Positions 1-11,469 of a stretch of DNA of 64,000 nucleotides are shown one piece after another. Numbering within the stretch: position 1 is the stretch's first letter; every line of letters starts with the position of its first letter. The notes beneath the pieces were generated by a model. That model did not search any database. It was not told where the DNA came from and was given only the letters and a program-made list of their open reading frames with translations. This stretch comes from Hermatobates lingyangjiaoensis (Eukaryota > Arthropoda > Insecta > Hemiptera > Hermatobatidae). Location of the stretch: the NCBI GenBank assembly GCA_026182355.1, contig JAPFBL010000232.1:124001-188000 (forward strand), in the 5' to 3' direction. Made by a program: the position numbers and the translations under genes.

Positions 1-360
1 AATATTCATGCAAATTCACTAAAGAATTGTATCATTATGAAAATATATTACCATACATTATTCAATAAATGATGCTCATTCTAATGGAACTAACAACATT
101 CTTCATTATCTCTTGAAACCTCATACATTGTTTCTTCACGTGTCTTTATTTGCTAATATTCTTGAGTGGACGCCGCTTGATGTAATCACTTTTGTAAACA
201 CCAAAAGTGATAACAAGAACCGATTGATAACTTTAACCAAACAAATGGAAATTACCATTTTACGGTTCATGAGACTAAAGCTGCAGGTGTGGCAATAAAA
301 CTCAAATAAATGAAATATTTAATTAAAATAAGGCTTACCACAGATATTAGTGGAATCACA
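1..360. other. AT-rich sequence without recognised features
   Basis: No coding similarity, repeat structure or RNA motif was recognised. Short open frames here have no family signature and their composition matches the AT-rich background. Confidence 0.6.
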
Positions 361-603
361 CTGATGGGTGATCATCCTCTGCTTCATACTTTATTCTCTC
401 CAGATTGTCTAAAATCATCGCAGACGTCACTCTCCTTTAACTTTGCAGCCATATGGAGGTTATTGTCCACTCTCATCCACTCCTCCAAGTCGGTTAGCGG
501 CATGTCATTAGGCTTTTCAGTCGAATGTCTTCATTACTGCGGTTGTAGTAGTACACGAGAAACCACCTTCCGAAACAATCTTCTCATCATCTTCTCGGAC
601 ATT
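361..603 (-). pseudogene. Possible C-terminal scrap of a pogo/Tigger-like transposase
   Basis: Read on the minus strand, the segment gives a short frame with MPLTDLEEWMRVDNNL followed by KLKESDVCDDF, then in the next frame an acidic run (EAEDDHP). Pogo/Tigger-type transposases end with an acidic tail in which a 'DLEEWL..D..L....LT..DI' pattern precedes acidic residues, so the match is suggestive. There is no DDE catalytic core, no TIR beside it, and at least one frame change. It could equally be a decayed host exon or chance. The call rests on a family pattern, not on a search. Confidence 0.25.
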
Positions 604-1240
604 TGACGAACACATTTCCAAAGCGAATTCAACTTCAGTTAGTTTTCAGTCTTTTCATTCTTCGTCATTTCTTTTGGACAAGAATTTTGGTTTCCATTGA
701 AACCACACCGTGAAGGTTGTGTGTTTTTTTAAAATTTGACATAGAAGCGTCTGGGATATTTGCAGTTTTGCAGCACCTCTAGCTACCCCACCTAACCATA
801 GCTCTCTGAAATTGCAGGTTTTCTTTGATGCTTAATTTCTGCGTTTCTTCATCTTAAAGGGGTAAGAAAATCAATGAAAATAAAAAAAAAATCACTGTCA
901 CGGAGCCTTTGTTCTATGCGTTAGATCACTTGTCACAACTGGTAGTCCGGCACAGTAACTGAACTGAGTGATGTAGACGAAAGTTACAAAAACGGAAAAC
1001 TGAAGACGAGCACGGAAATAAGGAAATCTCATCTCTTGCTTTGCCAGATATAAAATCAAGATTTTTAGAGTAACTTCTCACTGGCCATTTACGCTGGAAC
1101 TGAACTCAACGAAAAAAGTACCCAGATTTGGAAAAAAAATTGATAACAATGGCCAATGTACTGATTACAATAAGCGATATATTTATATCCATAATGTATG
1201 TTGGAGCTGGGATCAGCAATTCCGATAACAATAACCGTGA
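604..1240. other. AT-rich sequence without recognised features
   Basis: Nothing recognisable is seen on either strand. Confidence 0.55.
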
Positions 1241-1328
1241 CTACATTAAGCGGCGTCCATTGTATAAACCGTCATCAGGAGAGAAGAGATAAGAACACCA
1301 AGCATGGTTCATTTTGACACCAATACGA

Positions 1329-1329
1329 G

Positions 1330-1399
<70 letters not shown>
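1329..1399. repeat. (TA)n microsatellite at a PLE scrap
   Basis: About 35 nearly uninterrupted TA units, with one early TG. It directly abuts the PLE N-terminal coding scrap on the minus strand, the same junction seen at many other loci in this window. Confidence 0.95.
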
Positions 1400-1401
<2 letters not shown>

Positions 1402-1537
1402 CGTATATTTGGGGAGCAGGCATCCATTTATGAGTTCTTTTGAAAGCTATGCATATTTCTAGTCTAACTACTTTACGGATTAATTTTTCTAATTTTCTCA
1501 CCTGTGACTTCCATAAGTTCGGGACAAGATTCATCAA
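1395..1537 (-). pseudogene. PLE ORF N-terminal fragment ending in (TA)n
   Basis: The minus-strand frame reads VRKLEKLIRKVV, then a degenerate block, then PAPQIYEHIYIYI entering the (TA)n tract. The arrangement matches better copies in this window with the pattern FRKLEK..KKQ.SAK.G.IFNN.CL.EGLLP.YTNIYI, for example 31.8-32.0 kb and 52.0-52.2 kb. It is the start of a Penelope-like ORF carried in the element end, not a gene. Both the LLP motif and the Cys are degraded here. Confidence 0.5.
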
Positions 1538-1779
1538 GAATAAGAGTGAAGCAACATAAACTTTCTTTAGGAGGAGAGAAGAGTCAAGTACTTGGTTTCA
1601 ACACATTATTTAAACAATCATTCCATAAAATGGAAAGATTCCAAGTAATTGATGTTTTCTCGTCTGATCTTACAAAAGACTTATAGAAACTGCCCTAATT
1701 AAGAACCAATTTGAAAAACTAATCAATATAAGTCATGGCCCATTTAGTTTAGATGAATATTTAATTCATTTAGCCTCCG
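1538..1779. other. Flank between PLE scrap and satellite
   Basis: No recognised feature is seen. Confidence 0.5.
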
Positions 1780-4655
1780 CCGGCAGCTTGGTAGGTGGTC
1801 TGCGCCACTTACTGGGAGCTTACTGGTCGTGGAGACACTGGTGGGAGCTCTGGCTGCTGGTGTAGGAGGCCTGCTCTGATGACTGGCAGTAGGAGGTAGT
1901 AAAGACACTGGTGGGAGCGCTGACTGCTGGTGTAGGAGGCCTGCTCTGATTACTGGCAGCAGGAGGTAGTGAAGACACTGGTGGGAGCGCTGACTGCTGG
2001 CGTAGGAGGTCTGCGCCGTTTACTGTTAGCTTACTGGTCGTGGAGACACTGGTGGGAGCACTGACTGCTGGTGTAGGAGGCCTGCTCTGATTACTGGCAG
2101 TAGGAGGTAGTGAAGACACTGGTGGGAGCGCTGACTGCTAGCGTAGGAGGCCTGCTCTGATTACTGGCAGCAGGAGGTCGTGGAGACACTGGTGGGAGCG
2201 CTAACTACTAGCGTAGGAGGTTTGCGCCGCTTACTGGGAGCTTACTGGTCGTGGAGACACTGGTGGGAGCTCTGGCTGCTGGTGTAGGAGGCCTGCTCTG
2301 TTTACTGGCAGTAGGAGGTAGTGAAGACACTGGTGGGAGCGCTGACTGCTAGCGTAGGAGGTCTGCTCTGATTACTGGCAGCAGGAGGTCGTGGAGACAC
2401 TGGTGGGAGCGCTGACTACTAGTGTAGGAGGTCTGCGCCGCTTACTGTTAGCTTACTAGTCGTGGAGACACTGGTGGGAGCGCTGACTGCTGGCGTAGGA
2501 GGTCTGCGCCGCTTACTGTTAGCTTACTGGTCGTGGAGACACTGGTGGGAGCACTGACTGCTGGTGTAGGAGGCCTGCTCTGATTACTGGCAGTAGGAGG
2601 TAGTGAAGACACTGGTGGGAGCGCTGACTGCTAGCGTAGGAGGTCTGCTCTGATTACTGGCAGCAGGAGGTCGTGGAGACACTGGTGGGAGCGCTGACTA
2701 CTAGCGTAGGAGGTCTGCGCCGCTTACTGTTAGCTTACTAGTCGTGGAGACACTGGTGGGAGCACTGACTGCTGGTGTAGGGGGCCTGCTCTGATTACTG
2801 GCAGTAGGAGGTAGTGAAGACACTGGTGGGAGCGCTGACTGCTAGCGTAGGAGGTCTGCTCTGATTACTGGCAGCAGGAGGTCGTGGAGACACTGGTGGG
2901 AGCGCTGACTACTAGCGTAGGAGGTCTGCGCCGTTACTGTTAGCTTACTGTCGTGGAGACACTGGTGGGAGCACTGACTGCTGGTGTAGGGGCCTGCTCT
3001 GATTACTGGCAGTAGGAGGTAGTGAAGACACTGGTGGGAGCGCTGACTGCTAGCGTAGGAGGCTGCTCTGATTACTGGCAGCAGGAGGTCGTGGAGACAC
3101 TGGTGGGAGCGCTGACTACTAGCGTAGGAGGTCTGCGCCGCTTACTGTAGCTTACTGTCGTGGAGACACTGGTGGGAGCCTGACTGCTGGTGTAGGGGGC
3201 CTGCTCTGATTACTGGCAGTAGGAGGTAGTGAAGACACTGGTGGCGAGCGCTGACTGCTAGCGTAGGAGGTCTGCTCTGATTACTGGCAGCAGGAGGTCG
3301 TGGAGACACTGGTGGGAGCGCTGACTACTAGTGTAGGAGGTCTGCGCCGCTTAGTGTTAGCTTACTAGTCGTGGAGACACTGGTGGGAGCGCTGACTGCT
3401 GGCGTAGGAGGTCTGCGCCGCTTACTGTTAGCTTACTGGTCGTGGAGACACTGGTGGGAGCACTGGACTGCTGGTGTAGGAGGCCTGCTCTGATGACTGG
3501 CAGTAGGAGGTAGTGAAGACACTGGTGGGAGCGCTGACTGCTAGCGTAGGAGGCTGCTCTGATTACTGGCAGCAGGAGGTCGTGGAGACACTGGTGGGAG
3601 CGCTGACTACTAGCGTAGGAGGTCTGCGCCGCTTACTGTTAGCTTACTGGTCGTGGAGACACTGGTGGGAGCACTGACTGCTGGTGTAGGAGGCCTGCTC
3701 TGATTACTGGCAGTAGGAGGTAGTGAAGACACTGGTGGGAGCGCTGACTGCTGGCGTAGGAGGCCTGCTCTGATTACTGGCAGTAGGAGGTAGTGGAGAC
3801 ACTGGTGGGAGCGCTGACTACTAGCGTAGGAGGTCTGCGCCGCTTACTGGAGCTTACTGGTCGTGGAGACACTGGTGGGAGCCTGACTGCTGGTGTAGGA
3901 GGCCTGCTCTGATTACTGGCAGTAGGAGGTAGTGAAGCACACTGGTGGCGAGCGCTGACTGCTTTAGCGTAGGAGGTCTGCTCTGATTACTGGCCAGCTC
4001 CCAGGCACCGGTCGTGGACGACACTGGTGGGAGCTGACTTGACTACTAGTGTCAGGAGGTCTGCGCCAGCATTACATGTTAGCTTACTAGTCGTGGAGAC
4101 ACTGGTGGAGAGCGCTGACTGACTGAGCGTAGGAGGTCTGCGCCGCTATACTGTTAGCTTACTGGTCGTGGAGACACTGGTGGGAGCACTGACTGCTGGT
4201 GTAGGAGGCCTGCTCTGATGACTGGCAGTAGGAGGTAGTGAAGACACTGGTGGGAGCGCTGACTGCTAGCGTAGGAGGTCTGCTCTGATTACTGGCAGCA
4301 GGAGGTCGTGGAGACACTGGTGGGAGCGCTGACTACTAGCGTAGGAGGTCTGCGCCGCTTACTGGGAGCTTACTGGTCGTGGAGACACTGGTGGGAGCTC
4401 TGGCTGCTGGTGTAGGAGGCCTGCTCTGATGACTGGCAGTAGGAGGTAGTGAAGACACTGGTGGGAGCGCTGACTGCTGGTGTAGGAGGCCTGCTCTGAT
4501 TACTGGCAGCAGGAGGTCGTGGAGACACTGGTGGGAGCAATGACTGCTGACGTAGGAGGTCTGCGCCGCTTACTAGGAGCTTACTGGTCGTGGAGACACT
4601 GGTGGGAGCGCTGACTGTTGGCGTAGGAGGTCTGCTCTGATTACTGGCAGCAGCA
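1780..4655. repeat. Satellite array of alternating 70- and 71-bp monomers, about 40 copies
   Basis: GC-richer than its surroundings. Monomers start at the word GTAGGAGG and contain GAGACACTGGTGGGAGC. Starts at 1861, 1931 and 2001 are 70 bp apart; the next is 71 bp on (about 2072). The same spacing recurs at 4411, 4481, 4551 and 4622. Two monomer types alternate: one with CTGCTCTGATTACTGGCAG, one with CTGCGCCGCTTACTG. The latter recurs about every 210 bp through 2.7-3.4 kb, giving a three-monomer higher-order unit. On the minus strand each monomer reads Pro/Ser/Thr-rich (SRPPTPAVSAPTSV), but 70 and 71 are not multiples of three, so the frame rotates at every monomer. It is therefore not a coding exon. 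Roughly 2.93-4.12 kb is full of single-base indels absent at both ends. Confidence 0.95.
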
Positions 4656-6620
4656 GATCGTGTCCGCCCCATTGGGCTCAGGCCTCTGGCGCACTCCACT
4701 TGCTTTATATCTATCTGCTCTCCTCTTTTTATCTGATCGCCCATAAGCCTCTTCCTCCTCAGGCCTCAACTCCCTGACTTTCATCCCACCCACACTCCTG
4801 CTTCAACTCTCTTGTAACTTTGAATCACTATTCCAAACCCCCTGCAGTCCAATCAAAAACAAAATATGGCTTCCTATTGAAACATTTAAGTGGACTATAA
4901 AACACATTGATGAATTAGAATGATTATAGAATATCATTCTGAGCTAATAATAACTCAGTGTTATTAATTTCAAAAATAAAAGCTTAAATGAAATAACTTT
5001 TTAATTGTTTCGTTCAATTTCATTAAGATTAGAGGCTAATTACTGTCTTTCACAATAATGATACAATAATGCTATTTACACTCTCAATAATAGCTCAACT
5101 ACTGATGTTAATCTATAAGACAAAGCAAATTATATTATATCAAACTGAGAGTTTTTGGGGGTTATTCTATATCTACACTTTCATATTAATTCTTGTTGGA
5201 CAGTAATATATCTTTTATTTATTACATTATTATAATTTTTTTTTTATTATCTAATTATTTGCAAACAATATTTATTTCTTTTTTAATTTTCTTTTTGATC
5301 TGTCATCTTTGCTCGCCTTGCGTCTATCTTTAGCAGAATAATTTAAAACCAGTTGTTTAAATAATTTACCTGTAAGCTGGTTGGTTTGTTGTTTTATAAT
5401 TGTCATATAAATTGTAAAATTTGTAAATATTTTCATTGCTTCTGTTATTACCAGACTTTGTACTTTATGTGGTCAGTGTATCGAGATCTTCGTATTGCAT
5501 AGTCATTTCCAAGTCCCATTAAATGATTGGCAAAATTAGAATTATTTTTATTGTATTTAAAAGTACCATCATGTTCTTTACATCTGAAATTAAAGTTTCT
5601 TCTCTTTGTTCTAAGATGTTAAGCAGAGCTCGTGCATTTTATACAACCTTCACTAGATTGAATTTTTAGTTTTTAGTATTTATTAAAAAGTATCATATTT
5701 TCAGTCTAACAACCTCTGCTAACAATAACAACAAAAGAAACAATAATAATAATAATATTTGTTTAATTTTTCGTTTAATTTATAAAGGAGACGAAAAATA
5801 GTAATATATTACTTGACAATTGTGTTTGGAAACGCTAACTGTAAGACGATATCGTGGGTGGGCGATGGAGAAATAGCTTTTAAATTATATTCAATAACGC
5901 GTGCACAGTCAGAATCTGTTAAAGCGTGCTCAAACCTAACTCTGTCTAAACAAACACGAATGAAATTTTTAAATGGCTCGAAATAATTATATATTTTGAG
6001 GAAGCAGTCAAACTTCTTTTCAAAAAGAAGGGGTGGCATTGACAGAGAAGATTTAAACAAACTGCAAAAAAAAAAGAAAAAGAAAAAAAAAAGATGTTTT
6101 TGGTAATTTGATGGCCCGTGGCGAACAGTGGAAGGTGACGTCATTCCCTGGCTTCATGAATATTGTAAACTAACATTTATAGCAGAGATCACTGCTTCCC
6201 TAACAGAGCATTTTCTTCAAGACGCTCATCTTCTTACAGTTTTTCATTAGATTTTTTTTTTATTTTTTCACTCATGTTTTGACAAGCGTTTATTCGTCTA
6301 TTCCTGTTTGGTATCTTGTTCAAAACTCTATATTTTCCTTGTTGGAAATTAATATTTTGTCCAAACTGTCTCTCAGACAGGGCGAAAAAATGTAGATTTT
6401 AAGCTTGTGCCACAGCAGGTACCAGTTAATAAATCTCAACGGCAAAATTCGAGTGACGTAAAGTTTGAACTGCTGATGTAGAATCAACAAGTTAATGTAG
6501 CTCACTATACATAGCAATGGTGCTGAGTAAAAAAAAAATATAAAAAGATATATTTTCCGTGTTTAGAAGAGCACTGAAGATGAAATCAATAAGTATGGGT
6601 CTTCTACGAAACTTAGTGTG
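4656..6620. other. AT-rich sequence without recognised features
   Basis: There are homopolymer and simple A/T runs (AAT near 5.74 kb, A/AG-rich at 6.07-6.09 kb). No element ends or coding similarity were recognised. Confidence 0.5.
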
Positions 6621-6624
6621 TTTG

Positions 6625-6790
6625 AGGCCTACTTCCGGGATTATAGAGCCATTTTCAGGATTCAGGGACTATTCTTGTATTTGAAAACTATTTCCTGGAT
6701 CTGAGTGATATTTTCTAGATTTCAGAGATATTCTTAGATTAGGCAGCTATTCCTGGATTTGAGGACTGTTTTTTTTTAATCGAGAGTCTA
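6625..6790. repeat. Degenerate ~22-bp minisatellite, first locus
   Basis: About seven imperfect units built on the theme CTATTCCTGGATTTGAGGA, with C/T changes and one-base length changes. The same theme fills 8228-8580. Confidence 0.75.
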
Positions 6791-7487
6791 TTCTTTACTA
6801 AGAGTGGGATGATTGCAGGCCACTGACTACACCTAACCCTCAATTACTTTTATTAAGGTGGGTGTAGATATAAACATATGCCTTTCATTGTAGGCATTCA
6901 ATAAACTCTGGTTTAATAAATAAAATAACAAAATAGATATTCAGTCTATATTTTAATTACACTAGTACGCAGTTAACAGAAGCACGCTTAAAACTAATCG
7001 GCGTCTGCATCCAAACAAAAAGAACCTTATAAATCATACAAAGTGTTGGGAGCGTGCCAATTATTCTATAATGAGGTATAGGGTTGCGTGGGTGGTGTTG
7101 TCTCTAGATGGTGTTTATTTTTGTGATCAGTTGTGTTTGTGCAGTGGTTTACGTTTGACTAACAGTGGGAGTGGAGTGACTAATGTGTTTGACCAGAAGA
7201 CACCAGTGCAGGCATCACACTGCGAGTGGGCAGGGCAGAGCTTTGGCTTTCTGCATTCACAATAGCCTCTAATGAAGAGGGCCGTGTCACCCGCCTCTCC
7301 ACTCCTACCTCAATTTGCTCCTACTTCTTTCATCTTCAATGAAGCAATCTCTTTTTATTATACCATTCGTAAAGTATAATAACTAATAATAGTTGTAGAG
7401 TTTAATACAGGTTTTTTTTTGTAGTTTTTGACCATAATTTGAACATACAATCTTTATCCAGTGTAAAGAACTTTATTTTATATTTCC

Positions 7488-7617
7488 GTCCGAGAGACGA
7501 TGTACTCAGATTTATTCACCCCCTGCGTGAATAAAGCGAGCACCAGACTGGGTATTGAACCCCGGACATACCACTCCAGAAGCGAGCACGTGGCCACTGA
7601 GCTAACCTTGCCTTCTA
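7488..7617 (-). mobile_element. tRNA-headed SINE, 5' fragment
   Basis: On the minus strand it begins with the tRNA-like head (A box TTAGCTCAGTGG, B box GGTTCAATACC) and runs into the shared body (TTTATTCACGC..GGGTGAATAAATCTGAG). The copy stops about 130 bp in, losing the body end and 3' tail. The head would be a pol III promoter if intact. It lacks tRNA acceptor and anticodon folding, so it is not a tRNA gene. Confidence 0.8.
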
Positions 7618-7980
7618 ATAGATGCAATAATGTATCCAGTTATTTTCTTGGAAATTTTGTTTTAAACTTAAAAAAAGGAAGGATACAGGAGTTGTGATTT
7701 CGAATATCATGCAAACTTCGAAAATTTGAAGTTTAAATGATTCTAGATTTTTCAAGTGAAAGGTTTTGATAATATTAGGAAATTTCAAAAAATTATATCT
7801 TCAAACAAGAAACATTTTTTTGAAAACATACAACGCTTTTCGAAAACTTAGTGTTCTCTTTTTGGTTTACATCTAAAAAATATACATATCTGTGACCTTT
7901 AAAAACATCAGAGTGAATTATTTGAAATTGAATACAATATATCAATGTTGAATTGAACTATTGAGGTTTTTAATGATGTT

Positions 7981-8228
7981 TAGTTATGACAGAAATACGT
8001 TGATTCTTAGCCTGTAGGATGTGAGATATTTCGTGAAAAGTTTCAACTGAAATAGACTTGAAAAAGGAAAACTTATAAAAAAACAGGCCATTCTAATGAG
8101 CACTTGGACCCTGTTACTATGATTTTGGACTGAACCTGTTTTAGTGTCTGCAGACTCAAGGGGGCGCGAGGAAGACGGAGGAATGTTGCTAATGGCGGCT
8201 CGGGGGGCCAGTATTCGAGAGCCCAGTA
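7981..8228. repeat. Direct repeat, copy 1 of 2 (620-bp spacing)
   Basis: Starts TAGTTATGACAGAAATACG and ends near TATTCGAGAGCCCAGTA. It is nearly identical to 8601-8846 in the same orientation. Differences are scattered substitutions and length changes in G runs. Confidence 0.9.
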
Positions 8229-8580
8229 CTATGCTATTCGAATCTGAGTACTACTTCCTGGAATTGAGTACCTTTTCCTAGATTAGACACTTTTTTCTGG
8301 ATTTGAGGGATATTCTTAGATTAGAGAGTTATTCCAGGATTCAAGGATTGTTTCTTAGATTCGAGGACTTTTCTTGGATTTGAAGTCTATTTCCTGAATG
8401 TGAGTCCTATTTCTTGAATTTGAGCACTTTTTCCTGGATTTGAAGACCATTTCCTGAATTTAGAGGTATTCTTAGATCAGAAAGCTATTCTTGTATTCTA
8501 AGACTTTTCTTAGATTCGAGATCTATTCTTGAATCTGACTGATATTTTTTGGATTGAAGTACTTTTTCCTAATAATTTTT
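8228..8580. repeat. Degenerate ~22-bp minisatellite, second locus
   Basis: About sixteen imperfect units of the CTATTCCTGGATTTGAGGA type fill the whole interval between the two direct-repeat copies. Units differ by substitutions and one- or two-base indels. Confidence 0.8.
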
Positions 8581-8600
8581 ATTATAAAAATGATAATGTG

Positions 8601-8846
8601 TAGTTATGACACAAATACGTTGATTCTTAGCCTGTAGGATGTGAGATATTTCGTGAAAAGTTTCAACTGAAATAGATTTGAAAAAGGAAAACTTATAAAA
8701 AAACAGGCCACCCTAATGAGCGCTTAGGACCCTGTTACTATGATTTTGGACTGAACCTGTTTTGGTGTCTGCAGACTCAAGGGGCGCGAGAAGACGGAGG
8801 AATGCTGCTAATGGCGGCTCGGGGGCCCAGTATTCGAGAGCCCAGG
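8601..8846. repeat. Direct repeat, copy 2 of 2
   Basis: Same sequence and orientation as 7981-8228, exactly 620 bp downstream. The duplicated block plus minisatellite suggests a local tandem duplication that included the minisatellite. Confidence 0.9.
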
Positions 8847-8849
8847 TCA

Positions 8850-9779
8850 TTCTGCCTTTACTTTCACAGTACATTCTTTTCTGCTTTGAGATTCCATCCA
8901 CTTTACGACTCTATCACCCCAACTGCTTTACTTCAATAGGCCCCCGATCAACTTGCAAATTAAGCCCATTTCTTTTCAAAGCCATCAAAAAAAAAAAAAA
9001 GATCCTAGTTCTTTAACAGGTTAACTGTTAACTATATGAAAATTACATCCTCCTTTAAACCTAATGAAGTTGTTTCTAATCTTCTCTCCCCGTATTACTG
9101 CTATATAACTCCTTATATCGCTTGAGATTTCTTTAGAATTTTTTTTTCTTGAAAAAAAAAAACTAGAACTTTAAACTCAACCTAACACTTACGCTAAGTA
9201 GTAAGTTCTATATGGGTAACTTTTTTTTTACATGAAGAGCAGATATAAAATCCTCATTCCCTCCGTAAATGAGACATTCACCAAATCGAGTTTTAAAAAG
9301 ATATTTCTTGGATCTAAGGCGCTCGTAAAACCGACAGAAAAATGATAAAATCTTTACATCTTTTTTTTATTACATTTGTCTCAACAGTTTGCATCTTATT
9401 ATTTATATAATAGATTTTACTAAACCAAATTAAGCCATCACATATTTATAAATATTATATCACAAACTTCACTTTCATTTGCACTGGTTTATTTATCTGA
9501 ATGTCACAAGGCTTTACATTTTTCACGTTAAGTTGAACTTTTATCTTGTATTGATTTGCTCACTTATAGAAAAAATATTTAATGACTGTGTATTAAAAAA
9601 AATATTTTCTGTTTTTATTTGCTTGTTTCTTCAATTTCGCCTCTTATACAACATTTTACATCAAATTTAAAGGTAACTATAAAAATGTACATTTTCAGTA
9701 AATTAAAAATAATTAATTTTTTTTATTCGTTAAATACTACTTCTAACCATTCATGTAGTCATAGATATAAATACTCCAA
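8850..9779. other. AT-rich sequence; short repeat at 9408-9511
   Basis: The only landmark is 9408-9511, which recurs in direct orientation at 13393-13502 (shared words include ACTAAACCAAATTAAGC and CACAAACTTCACTTTCATTT). No coding similarity is seen. Confidence 0.6.
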
Positions 9780-10345
9780 ATAAATAAGTCCTCAACTGTT
9801 GTGATGGTCACTTTTTCAACAACAAAAAGTCACCGCCTTAAAGCTTTAGGTGATTCCAATATCCTTGAAGAACAAGCAAGTAGTTAAATCAATAACGTGT
9901 TCAACAAATAATTTACTCTCACTGGGGGGTGTCCCAGACAATAATTTCAACTACTGAATCAACTCTGATTCAGCAGAATTGAAATTTTCATCAACAACAA
10001 CTAATGTTAAAAAGTACATATCTTTCTTTTCAAAGGATGTCAGTTTGTAAACAAAGCTGCGAATTTTTTGAGTTCCTGTGAAAAGCAAGGCAAGTGCCTT
10101 TTAACATTAGTTGTTATTGATGAAAAGTTTTTATTTTGTTAAATCACAGCTGATTAAGTGGTTGAAATTATTATCTCAATACTCTCACTTACCCAGTGAG
10201 AGTAAATGATTTGTTGGAACACATTATTGAATTTACTACTTGCTTGTTTTTTAAAGATATTAGAGTCATTTAAAGGTTTAAAATTTTGAATTTTTTTTTG
10301 TCTGATGGGTGACCATCACAACAGTATTTATTGGGAGTATAAATT
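9780..10345. repeat. Fold-back repeat, arms ~235-245 bp (element X)
   Basis: The left arm, about 9780-10015, is matched as reverse complement by about 10098-10345. Paired landmarks include TGTTGTGATGGTCAC with GTGACCATCACAACA, and CAACTAATGTTAAAA with TTTTAACATTAGTTG. Identity is roughly four in five. The ~85-bp spacer includes GTTTGTAAACAAAGCTG. The left part recurs at 12970-13145 and the right part at 10440-10578, so this is a dispersed family. Confidence 0.85.
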
Positions 10346-10375
10346 ATACTCTATCAAAACATGAGTGGTTACAGG

Positions 10376-10578
10376 TAGTAGATAGTGAGAGTATGTAAAC
10401 AAAACTGTGAATTTTGAGTTCCAGTATAAAGCAAAGCAGTAAAAAAACAAGCAAGTCGTAAATTCAATAGTGTTAAAAAAATCATTTATTTTCACAGGGT
10501 GTCCCAGAAAATAGTTTAAACGACTAAATCAGCCATGATTTAACACAATTGAATTTTTCATCAACAACAACTAATGTT
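10376..10578 (+). repeat. Element X, further copy, split by the LINE
   Basis: Carries AACAAGCAAGTCGTAAATTC and ATTTTTCATCAACAACAAC as in the arm at 9780-10015. Its first 65 bp (10376-10440) reappear inverted at about 11495-11560, on the far side of the LINE, so X originally folded back here too. Confidence 0.75.
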
Positions 10579-11469
10579 TTTTTTTTCTTTTTTTTTGATA
10601 CTTCGACTACAATTTCATGTATTTAGAAGTAATTTTGATTTCAGGGTTACTCCTTTAGCTTTTTGATTGACACTCATTGGTGGCACTCCGTAACTATGAT
10701 TAAGCTTTATGACGACAGAAAGTCACGTGGCCATTGCCGTTTTAGTCGTCTTTGGGGGTTTGTAGGGATTATTAGTTGGGAAAGATTTTGAGCAAGTGGG
10801 TTTGGATGAATTGAGAGTTTACTATGGAATTATTTGTCGCGGTCTTTTGCGTAGTCGAGAACGAAGGGGACTTTAAGATCTCGGTGAATGATTATACTCG
10901 TATTTGGTACGTAAAATGGGAGATGTGAGAGTTTTCTGAGTATTTTTGATTGGATGGTTTGTATAGGACGAATATTTGAAGGTTTGGCAGAACCCCAAAG
11001 TTCTATAGCATAAGCCCAAGAAGGCTTCAAGATTGTGTTGTATATGTGGAGTCTGTCTGTTAGTGTGAGTTTTGATTTTCTGTCTAATAGTCTTATAAGA
11101 CGTTTGTAACGTCTGTTCGTTTCAGTCTTGTGTGTGGGTTCCATGTCATGCGTGTGTGTCAAAGTGTAGTCCTAGGTAGTGTACTGTGGTTGCTGGAGGT
11201 GTGATCTCATTATTTAGGGATACTAGGGGGCAATAGTTTTGTCGAAGAGTAAAAGTTATTTGAGAGCTTTTCTTCTCATTAATTTTTAGGCACCTGCGGC
11301 GAAGCCAAACTTGAATGAGAAGTAGGTGTTGCTGTAACTGGTCTGAAGCTATATTGCGATCATCATGAGTTGATAGTATGGCTTTATCGTCAGCAAACGT
11401 TGCCAATAACGTAGAAGAGTGCTCAGGTATGTCTGATGTGTAGAAGTTGTAAAGGACTGGAGAGAGTAT
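10579..11469 (-). pseudogene. 5'-truncated jockey-clade LINE (RT 3' part), with 13-bp target duplications
   Basis: The minus-strand reading starts inside the reverse transcriptase at LSPVLYNFYTSDIP, passes the catalytic motif LATFADDKAIL (the YADD box with F for Y), then VHYLGLHFD. After a frame change near 11.15 kb it continues with LLDRKSKLTLTDRLHIYN, ILKPSWAYAIELWGSAKPSN and VPNTSIIIHRDLKVPFV. The LKP.W.Y.I.LWG..K.SN thumb block is typical of jockey-clade elements. Upstream ORF1, the endonuclease and the RT fingers are absent, as expected from incomplete target-primed reverse transcription. Minus-strand 3' end: an A-rich tail (10579-10600 as T-rich on plus). The flanking AACAACTAATGTT occurs at 10566-10578 and 11470-11482, a perfect target duplication. 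The insertion is in element X and so younger than it. The frame change means it is dead. Confidence 0.9.

Noticed and set aside
1820..2119. Pro/Ser/Thr-rich open frame (also 4370-4744) as a mucin-like gene
   Set aside because: It lies inside the 70/71-bp satellite. Monomer lengths rotate the frame, the array core is full of frameshifts, and there are no splice or signal features.
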